7,367 bases of DNA. It comes from Nitrososphaerota archaeon (GTDB taxonomy: Archaea; Thermoproteota; Nitrososphaeria; Nitrososphaerales; CADDZS01). Shown piece after piece: positions 1 through 5,044 of this stretch. The stretch covers positions 1-7,367 of the forward strand of contig JAPCJV010000085.1 of assembly GCA_027886785.1 (NCBI GenBank), read 5' to 3'. The translations under genes were made by a program, and so were the position numbers. Each line of letters starts with the position of its first letter. The first letter of the stretch is position 1. The notes below the pieces were generated by a model. That model did no database searches. It was given only the letters and a program-made list of their open reading frames with translations, and had not been told where the DNA came from.

Positions 1-536
1 TCAAATTTCCCCTGCTTCTTTATCGGAATCAAGAAGTCGCACATGTTGAAAAATTGCTCCGAGCCGGGCTGTTCCACCGTTGCCCAGAGACTCCTAATCC
101 CGGACGGTAGATGCCTCTTTAGCTGCTTTTTCTGCTCCGGGGACAATCGTTTGCTCATCAAGTACAGGGTGATCCTCGCGATTCGCTCGGCTCTGTCAAT
201 GTTGTCCAGCTCAAGTCGCAGATCCAGTTCCCTCAGAAATCTCTTTTTCGAAATAAATTCCCGATCCATAGAGTCGAGATGTAACCATTTCTCTAGAACA
301 TCAGATTTGGTAGCTCGAAGGGTCACTACCCTATTTCCGATCGAAGCGATCGAACTGTAAGGAAAGACAAGTCTCCTGATTCTCTTTTTTCCTCTGATCA
401 CCACGAAATTGTCAGGGTTGATTGCTCTTATTCTGCCGGCAGTAATTCCGTCGCCGAATCTGACTTCGCTCCCCAGCCTGGGAATCCTCTGTTGTTCTTG
501 CTGCTGATCTGACTCCGAGACCCGCAAATTATCCAA
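1..536 (-). CDS. PRC-barrel-like + DUF2267 domain protein (3' end outside window)
   Basis: 178 codons are visible and the frame is still open at base 1, so the C-terminus is missing. Residues about 20-75 read as a small beta-barrel of PRC-barrel/DUF2171 type (GSEVRFGDGITAGRI, then a hydrophobic strand, a basic turn, and VFPYSSIASIGNRVV). Residues about 93-178 match the DUF2267 pattern: FLREL, an amphipathic helix with RAERIARITLYLMSKRLSP, then LPSGIRSLW and FFNMCDFL. DUF2267 proteins have no settled biochemical role; PRC barrels often mediate protein or RNA contacts. The start is TTG at 536, directly after an in-frame TAG (539-537); TTG at 527 is the alternative and no ATG lies before the first domain. 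No ribosome-binding site is seen, which fits a short-leader mRNA from the TATA-like box at 569-574. A plus-strand open frame over the same bases is its shadow. The DUF2267 call is fairly sure, the barrel call moderately so. Confidence 0.8.
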   Translation of the reverse strand, partial: MDNLRVSESDQQQEQQRIPRLGSEVRFGDGITAGRIRAINPDNFVVIRGKKRIRRLVFPYSSIASIGNRVVTLRATKSDVLEKWLHLDSMDREFISKKRFLRELDLRLELDNIDRAERIARITLYLMSKRLSPEQKKQLKRHLPSGIRSLWATVEQPGSEQFFNMCDFLIPIKKQGKF

Positions 537-568
537 CTAATTAATTTCAAGCGTTGGAATTCCGGCCC

Positions 569-574
569 ATATAA
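569..574 (-). promoter_or_regulatory. TATA-like box for the DUF2267 gene
   Basis: The minus strand reads TTATAT here, about 35 nt before the TTG start at 536. Archaeal transcription usually begins about 25 nt after the box, which would put the start near 545 and leave a leader of about ten bases. That agrees with the absence of a Shine-Dalgarno sequence. Inferred from position and composition only. Confidence 0.4.
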
Positions 575-944
575 CTCTAGGGCGGGAAACTTTTTTCTAG
601 ATTAATTATACACAGAATTTATTAGGACACTCCAGTCGCGCCGCAATATTGGTAATAATATTTTAGTGCATGTTTGAAACTGATCTATTCTAGGCCAGTA
701 ATGAAACTGGTTGAAATCATTGGCCGATTGAATAGTTTTGTTGACGCGAATACTCCCCTGTGAATTATTTCTTCACTATTTTTGGCTGTAGGAATCCGGC
801 CTCTTTTCGAGGTGTAAAGTACCCGTTGGAGAATAATGAGGGTAATTGTAACTAATCGGCGCAGTCATACGGCTTTCTCCAAAACTTTTCTCTTAAAAAA
901 TTCCCAGCCAAGTTGAATTAAGAAGAAATAATCGCCGTAAATGG

Positions 945-972
945 TTGATTGTTCTGACTAACCAGAAATCAA
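945..972. repeat. Imperfect inverted repeat upstream of the hydrolase operon promoter
   Basis: TTGAT-TG-TTCTG at 945-956 faces CAGAA-ATCAA at 963-972 across a 6-nt spacer. This gives ten complementary pairs with a two-base bulge in the left arm. It lies about 45 bp upstream of the TATA-like box at 1006-1011, a place where archaeal activators or repressors often bind. A regulator-binding site is inference; the symmetry itself is seen directly. Confidence 0.4.
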
Positions 973-1005
973 TGAGCAGGGATTTCTTTTTACTTCTGAG
1001 AAACA

Positions 1006-1011
1006 TTTTAA
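1006..1011 (+). promoter_or_regulatory. TATA-like box for the hydrolase operon
   Basis: TTTTAA sits after a purine-rich GAGAAAC stretch that could serve as a BRE. The predicted transcription start near 1033 gives a leader of about 30 nt to the ATG at 1063. It also places the earlier in-frame TTG at 1030 at or before the transcript start, which argues for ATG 1063 as the real start. Confidence 0.45.
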
Positions 1012-1062
1012 GTTGATTTTCTTGCGTCGTTGCTCCAATCCGTAATCTGGTGTAAGATTTAC

Positions 1063-1884
1063 ATGGCAGAACTAGACAAGAATGAAAATTTCGTTAATCA
1101 AATTGTAAGTGCTAGAATCTACGATCTCGGGCAACCGTACTGGTGGGGAATGCCGGTCCATCCCGCGGATCCTCCGTTCCTGATCTATCTATACAGATAT
1201 CATGAACAGACAAAGAAATTGTTCGAAAACATAGCACCGGGTTTGGGTTTCGCCGATTCCCTGGAGCTCGTGACCACAAGCATGCACTCTGGATCCCATC
1301 TGGATGCGTTATGCCATATGTCGAAAGATGGAAAGCTATTCGGAGGCGTAAACGCGGCGGAGCTGGAGTCTCACATTGGGTACTCCAAGATGAGCGTGGA
1401 AGAGATCGCCCCAATTGTGAAGAGGGCAGTCCTGTTGGATTTTCCCAGGTACAAAGGTGTGGACCTGCTTCCGGAAAGGTATGAGATCTCGCCCGAGGAT
1501 GTTGAAGGGGCGATCGCCAAAGAGAAGGTGAAAATCAACCCAGGGAACGCGGTACTTGTGCGGACCGGATATTCGAGATTCATGACCACGGACTCCGATG
1601 CCTATCTGCACAAATTCGCGGGTGTGACCGCTCGAGCTGCACGACTATTGGCATCTATGAAAATTTCGGTTGCTTGCTCAGATAATCTTGCGTTTGGCGT
1701 TCCAAAGCCCTTCGAACTGCATCAAGTATTCTTGGTGGAAAATGGAATCCTGATGATAAAGAGTCTGAATCTAGAGCAGTTAGCCAAAGACGAGCAGTAT
1801 GTGTCGACCTTGGTCGTTCTACCATTGAAGGTCAGAGGAGCTACAGGGTCGCTCGTCAGACCTATAGCTCTTGCGCCTAAGTAG
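1063..1884 (+). CDS. Cyclase-family (KynB-like) metal-dependent hydrolase, with an altered active-site residue
   Basis: 273 aa from ATG 1063. The cyclase family (PF04199) includes arylformamidase KynB and isatin hydrolase, cytoplasmic divalent-metal enzymes that open amide or formamide bonds. The N-terminus has the family opening (IYDLGQPYWWGMPVHPADPP, residues 19-38). The metal motif HxGTHxDxxxH appears as HSGSHLDALCH, with H75, H79, D81 and H85. A second conserved histidine fits H220 in FELHQVFLVENG. In KynB the following segment reads like ILEN, where glutamate helps bind metal or catalyse; here it is MIKSL, with lysine K233 (AAG, 1759-1761) in that place. That could alter or abolish activity. 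The start is favoured over TTG 1030 by the promoter position and by a weak GGTG at 1049-1052. It leads an operon, 24 nt before the next gene. The substrate cannot be told; KynB itself is not claimed, since the protein is longer than KynB (about 210 aa). Confidence 0.85.
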   Translation: MAELDKNENFVNQIVSARIYDLGQPYWWGMPVHPADPPFLIYLYRYHEQTKKLFENIAPGLGFADSLELVTTSMHSGSHLDALCHMSKDGKLFGGVNAAELESHIGYSKMSVEEIAPIVKRAVLLDFPRYKGVDLLPERYEISPEDVEGAIAKEKVKINPGNAVLVRTGYSRFMTTDSDAYLHKFAGVTARAARLLASMKISVACSDNLAFGVPKPFELHQVFLVENGILMIKSLNLEQLAKDEQYVSTLVVLPLKVRGATGSLVRPIALAPK

Positions 1885-1890
1885 AACATA

Positions 1891-1898
1891 GGAAGGGG
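1891..1898 (+). promoter_or_regulatory. Ribosome-binding site deciding a GTG start
   Basis: GGAAGGGG lies 10 nt before GTG 1909. The next in-frame ATG at 1921 is 22 nt away, too far for normal spacing, so the GTG is preferred. Confidence 0.5.
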
Positions 1899-1908
1899 AA
1901 AAGAGAAA

Positions 1909-3186
1909 GTGAAACGCGACATGACCGTCGCAGATTCCCTGGACACTCAAAGGCTGGTCCAGGATTCTTTGGACCTCGTAAATATGGATAGTCCCACCGG
2001 GAAGGAGGGTGAAGTGGGCGAACTCTATGCCTCCAAACTTCGGGCCTTGGGGATGAAGGTGACCATGCAGGAAGTTGAGGACAGGAGGTACAATGTTCTG
2101 GCCACCCTTTCTGGAAACAACCCGGAGGGAGCGACGTTAATGTTCAACGGTCATTTAGACACCTCGTTTGCGGCGAGTGAAAACTTGGAAATCCTAAAGG
2201 CGATTTCTCCGGTCTACCGGCCCGGACCTCCCTGGGGGAGGGTCGAAGGCGAGTGGATTTACGGAATGGGAGCGTTTAACATGAAATCTGCTTTGGCGGC
2301 GTACACTGCTGCAGTTAGGACGATCCAAGATTCCGGTGAAAAAATGACAGGGAGTATTGTCATTGCTGGAGTTATTGGGGAGATCGAAAAAGCGCAGGTC
2401 GATGGATACAAAGGCGCTCAATACCGCGGGTACGGCCATGGCACTGCATACCTCGTGTCCCACGGTGGAACGGCCGATGTTGCAATTCTGGGAGAACCCA
2501 CGGGTTTGAGGTTGATGTGCGCTCACAGTGGGAGTTGCTGGTTCAAAATTTCCCTCAAGGGGACTCTGGTTCACACAGGGCACGCAGGGAATGTGTCGAA
2601 TGCGATTCAACAAATGAACAAGATCATTTCAACCCTGGAAAAGTGGGTACCCGATTACAGATTTCGCTTCAGCTACAAGGGAGTCGAACCCACGGTAAAT
2701 ATCGGAGCGATCGAGGGCGGGTGGCCGTGGCGAGCTTCGAGGACGCCTGCTTTTTGCAACTTGTATTTGGACGTCAGGTTTCCGCCGAGATACCATGCTC
2801 TCCGGATCAAAAGAGAAGTTCAAACCGTTTTAGATCAAGTGAAGAAGGAACACGGAATTACGGCTGAGCTGGAGCTCTATGTTACTGACGAATGGTCGGA
2901 AGTTTCAGAAGAAGAATATGTTTCCAAATCCGTAAAAAATGCTCACCATGAAGTTTTCGGGAGTCCCGCAGAATCGGTCTATTTTTCCTGGTCCTCCGAC
3001 GCCAATGTCCTAACTCGCCACGGGATCATCGCTGTGAATTACGGTCCTTCTGGAGGCGCGGGTAAGGAAACGCGAGGTACGATGTACATTCCTAACTTGA
3101 CGAAATGCGCCCAGGTATACACTGTCGCAACTTTGGATATTTGTTCTAAACTCTCGTCTGACGTTAGAAAGATGAATCCTGCTTAG
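1909..3186 (+). CDS. M20-type metallohydrolase with a divergent active site
   Basis: 425 aa from GTG 1909, close to the usual length of ArgE/DapE-type M20 amidohydrolases, which remove acyl groups from amino acids using two metals. Visible landmarks: FNGHLDTS (H82, D84), GMGAFNMKSALA (121-130 region), GVIGEIEKA (E158, E160), ILGEPTG (E196), and the lid-domain stretch VHTGHAGNVSNAIQQM with H222. Three usual positions differ. The metal-bridging aspartate of the DMK motif is asparagine (N124, AAC). The usual Glu-Glu pair reads E158-I159. The late histidine of the HxxxE segment seems to be R389 in ETRGTMYIPN. From memory, unverified, other M20 proteins share the N-M-K/GEIE signature and the RGYGHGTAYLVSHGG segment after it, so this is likely a subfamily trait rather than decay. 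The frame is intact throughout. It sits 24 nt after the cyclase-family gene and 9 nt before the second M20 gene. It may be an enzyme with altered metal use, or a non-catalytic partner. Confidence 0.85.
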   Translation: MKRDMTVADSLDTQRLVQDSLDLVNMDSPTGKEGEVGELYASKLRALGMKVTMQEVEDRRYNVLATLSGNNPEGATLMFNGHLDTSFAASENLEILKAISPVYRPGPPWGRVEGEWIYGMGAFNMKSALAAYTAAVRTIQDSGEKMTGSIVIAGVIGEIEKAQVDGYKGAQYRGYGHGTAYLVSHGGTADVAILGEPTGLRLMCAHSGSCWFKISLKGTLVHTGHAGNVSNAIQQMNKIISTLEKWVPDYRFRFSYKGVEPTVNIGAIEGGWPWRASRTPAFCNLYLDVRFPPRYHALRIKREVQTVLDQVKKEHGITAELELYVTDEWSEVSEEEYVSKSVKNAHHEVFGSPAESVYFSWSSDANVLTRHGIIAVNYGPSGGAGKETRGTMYIPNLTKCAQVYTVATLDICSKLSSDVRKMNPA

Positions 3187-3189
3187 GAG
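3186..3189 (+). promoter_or_regulatory. Ribosome-binding site overlapping the previous stop codon
   Basis: GGAG begins inside the TAG stop (3184-3186) of the upstream gene and lies 6 nt before TTG 3196. The in-frame ATG at 3214 is 24 nt away. The site therefore supports the TTG start and suggests translational coupling of the two M20 genes. Confidence 0.55.
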
Positions 3190-3195
3190 TCTATT

Positions 3196-4596
3196 TTGAA
3201 CTTGGCAGCAAAAATGGGCAAGCAAATTTCTCCGCCTCCGGATTCAGTCCAAAAGGCGTGGAAGTACGCAGCTGCGCATAAAGCAGATTTCGTAAATTCT
3301 TTGAAAAATCTGGTGAGCCAGCCGAGCGTCTCCGCACAAAATATTGGGCTAAAGGAGTGCGCAGAAATGGTCCGGGAGCAGATGGCGGAGCTGGGCTTCA
3401 CCGTGAAGCTGCTGAAAGTTGAACGTGCCCCAGACATTGTATACGGTACTATGCAGAGCGTTCAACCGAGCGCAAAAACCCTGGTAATTTACAACCATTA
3501 TGACGTGCAGCCGGCGGAACCGCTTGACGAGTGGAAATCCGATCCCTACAAGCCAGTTGAGAGAAGTGGGAAGCTCTATGGAAGAGGCGTGGGGGACGAC
3601 AAGGGAGAGCTTGTCGCAAGGTTCAATGCGATCGAATCTTTGTTAAATTCTGGCGAACGGCCGCGAAGTCATCTTAAATGGATGGTCGAGGGCGAGGAAG
3701 AGGTTGGGAGTCCTCACCTTCACGGGTTTGTGGAAAAGAACAAGCCACTATTGAAAGGGGAGGGATGTTTGTGGGAGGGTGGCGAGCGCACCCCCAGTGG
3801 CAGGTCGGAAATCCATCTGGGAGTAAAGGGACTACTGTACGCCGAGTATCACTTGAAGGTAGGAAAGAAGGATCAGCACTCCCAGTACGGTGCAATTGCG
3901 CCCAATCCCGCGTGGAGGTTAGTGAATTTACTGAAGACTCTTCGGAATGAAAAGGGAAAAATCCTGATTGAGGGGTTTTACGATGACGTGATTCCGCCGA
4001 CCCTAAAAGAGCGGCAGTTAATTAGGGCAAACGAATTTTCCGCGAAGGAGCTCCAAAAAGCGCTCGAAATTGACTATTTGCTAGAAGAGAAGGATGACAT
4101 AGAAACGGTCACAAAACATCTTTTTTCCCCCACGGCCAACATCGCCGGGTTCGGGTCGGGGTATCAAGGAAAGGGAGCTAAAACTATAGTGCCCAAAGAA
4201 GCTTTTGCCAAAATGGACTTTCGACTCGTCGCTGAGATGAAAGCAGCTGATATTCTCGCGAAGCTGAAAAGGCACATTAGGGAAAAAGAATTCACTGATG
4301 TCGAGTTAGAAGTTTACGGCGGGGAAGATCCCGCAAAGACTTCGGTCGAGAGTCACATCGCCCAGACCATGATTCGATGCTCGGAGATGGCGGAGGGAGA
4401 ACCTCCGAATGTGTGGCCGACTATTGCTGGGACGGGACCGATGAATCTCTTCACGAATCTAGTCGGAGTTCCCACCGCCATGGGGCTTGGAGTGAATTAT
4501 GCGGGGGCGAGTTTCCACGCGCCCAACGAACATATCGTTCTCGACTATTATCATCGGGGAATCAGGCAGCTGATCTGTCTATTCGCCATCTTTTAA
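3196..4596 (+). CDS. M20 family dipeptidase (CNDP/carnosinase-like)
   Basis: 466 aa, the normal length for cytosolic nonspecific dipeptidase-type M20 enzymes, which cleave dipeptides with two bound metals. All expected active-site elements are visible in order: YNHYDVQPAEPLDEW (H101, D103), YGRGVGDDKGE (D134, the bridging residue), EGEEEVGS (E168 as general base, E169 as ligand), WEGG (E194), QHSQYG (H228, the lid-domain histidine) and ASFHAPNEH (H441). No signal peptide is apparent, so it should act in the cytoplasm. TTG 3196 is chosen because GGAG lies 6 nt upstream; the first residues up to M7 are otherwise dispensable. Translation is probably coupled to the preceding M20 gene. Unlike that neighbour it has a complete catalytic set, so it is the most clearly functional enzyme of the operon. 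Whether it prefers dipeptides, carnosine-like compounds or N-acyl amino acids cannot be seen. Confidence 0.93.
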   Translation: MNLAAKMGKQISPPPDSVQKAWKYAAAHKADFVNSLKNLVSQPSVSAQNIGLKECAEMVREQMAELGFTVKLLKVERAPDIVYGTMQSVQPSAKTLVIYNHYDVQPAEPLDEWKSDPYKPVERSGKLYGRGVGDDKGELVARFNAIESLLNSGERPRSHLKWMVEGEEEVGSPHLHGFVEKNKPLLKGEGCLWEGGERTPSGRSEIHLGVKGLLYAEYHLKVGKKDQHSQYGAIAPNPAWRLVNLLKTLRNEKGKILIEGFYDDVIPPTLKERQLIRANEFSAKELQKALEIDYLLEEKDDIETVTKHLFSPTANIAGFGSGYQGKGAKTIVPKEAFAKMDFRLVAEMKAADILAKLKRHIREKEFTDVELEVYGGEDPAKTSVESHIAQTMIRCSEMAEGEPPNVWPTIAGTGPMNLFTNLVGVPTAMGLGVNYAGASFHAPNEHIVLDYYHRGIRQLICLFAIF

Positions 4597-4622
4597 TGCA
4601 AGGGAATCCGAGCTAACTCGCT

Positions 4623-4627
4623 GGTGA
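4623..4627 (+). promoter_or_regulatory. Strong ribosome-binding site of the 42-residue gene
   Basis: GGTGA, a good match to the archaeal 16S 3' end complement, lies 9 nt before ATG 4637. It is the clearest Shine-Dalgarno motif in the window and the main reason to accept such a small gene. Confidence 0.6.
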
Positions 4628-4636
4628 AAGTACTAG

Positions 4637-4765
4637 ATGGGTAAGAAACCCGAACATGTTTGTTCCAACCCGGAACATGAATTGAATTTTGCAGAAAGCA
4701 CGGAAACCGGTCAGTTATTCTGTGCCATTTGCAAGGCTCCGTTCAAGAAAGTAGAGCTAGCTTAA
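4637..4765 (+). CDS. 42-residue putative zinc-ribbon microprotein
   Basis: A short frame with ATG 4637 and TAA 4763-4765. The product is hydrophilic and carries four possible zinc ligands arranged in two pairs: C9 and H14 (CSNPEH) and C29 and C32 (FCAIC, followed by a basic KAPFKK). H7 is a further candidate. The CX4H...CX2C layout resembles a minimal zinc ribbon, typical of small archaeal regulators or protein-binding modules. Support for a real gene is the GGTGA site at proper spacing, the paired Cys/His ligands, and its position 40 nt after the dipeptidase gene on the same strand, so it may be the last gene of the operon. Its last 9 bp overlap the 3' end of the opposite-strand AN1-like gene. 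The function is unknown; I do not recognise the family. Confidence 0.65.
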   Translation: MGKKPEHVCSNPEHELNFAESTETGQLFCAICKAPFKKVELA

Positions 4766-5020
4766 AGTCTGCAATAATTCGTCGTTGTACTGCATGCTTG
4801 CCGACACGAGGCAGGAGTGCATGGCGAGATGGAGCGCGCAGAGAAAAGACCCGCACGCGCAATAGTAGCTTGCCAGTTCCTTTGATCCCTCGCACTTGAA
4901 GCAGAATATGGTTCTGCCGATAATGCGGATCTGCTGCCGGATTTTCGGTTTCTCAATCTCAAAGAACAGGTCTTCATCGTTTAGCTTTGAACTCACTTTG
5001 GTTTTGACCGCTTCTGGCAA
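4757..5020 (-). CDS. AN1-like zinc-finger protein
   Basis: 87 aa. The C-terminal half holds an ordered ligand set C40, C43, C54, C56, C61, H64, H68 and C70. This follows the AN1 finger pattern (CX2C, X9-12, CX1-2C, X4, CX2H, X5, HXC) except that the two histidines are three residues apart rather than five. The FCFKCEG and CGSFLCALH segments also match the family. Eukaryotic AN1 proteins bind ubiquitin-proteasome or stress factors; the archaeal ones are short and poorly known. The N-terminal 35 residues are charged (KLNDEDLFFEIEKPK) with no known domain. The only usable start in the open frame is TTG 5020; the frame extends upstream to a TGA without an ATG or GTG. The gene is convergent with the 42-residue gene (9-bp overlap) and divergent from the HD gene. 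A basic transcription-factor or regulatory role is possible but not shown. Confidence 0.78.
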   Translation of the reverse strand: MPEAVKTKVSSKLNDEDLFFEIEKPKIRQQIRIIGRTIFCFKCEGSKELASYYCACGSFLCALHLAMHSCLVSASMQYNDELLQTLS

Positions 5021-5044
5021 GTTATTGACGACGTTCTCTACAGG

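Larger units (their letters stand above)
537..1062. other. Divergent intergenic region, no convincing gene
   Basis: About 500 bp of AT-rich DNA separates the minus-strand DUF2267 gene from the plus-strand hydrolase operon. All three frames on both strands appear broken by stops into short pieces. The only ATG frame I examined in detail is a 20-codon one at 701-763 with no good ribosome-binding site. The region holds candidate TATA boxes at 569-574 (minus) and 1006-1011 (plus), an imperfect inverted repeat at 945-972, a short hairpin at 695-710, and an 8-bp direct repeat TGAAACTG at 675-682 and 702-709. The length is generous for an archaeal divergent promoter, so a small RNA or extra regulatory sites are possible, but I see no recognisable RNA gene. 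Confidence 0.6.

Noticed and set aside
43..360. Plus-strand open frame of 105 codons
   Set aside because: It lies opposite the coherent DUF2267 coding frame, and its Ser/Arg/Leu-rich product has no domain signal; a shadow.
695..710. Hairpin CCAGT-AATGAA-ACTGG
   Set aside because: Only five base pairs, expected by chance in DNA of this length, with no nearby transcript end to explain it.
701..763. 20-codon ATG frame in the intergenic region, with a protein-like start (MKLVEIIGRLN)
   Set aside because: Too short, no convincing ribosome-binding site, and neighbouring frames do not continue it, so neither a gene nor a clear gene remnant can be supported.
1030..1062. Upstream TTG start extending the cyclase-family protein by 11 residues
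   Set aside because: The predicted transcription start falls near or after 1030, the extra residues do not resemble the family N-terminus, and ATG 1063 has a weak GGTG site at suitable spacing.
2194..2613. Minus-strand open frame of 139 codons inside the first M20 gene
   Set aside because: The plus strand carries a clear M20 protein over the same bases; the antisense product shows no domain and is rich in residues expected from reversed codons.
3678..3950. Plus-strand open frame of 90 codons in another frame of the dipeptidase gene
   Set aside because: It overlaps conserved M20 residues (EGEEEVGS, QHSQYG) and has a low-complexity Gly/Arg/Ser composition; a shadow.
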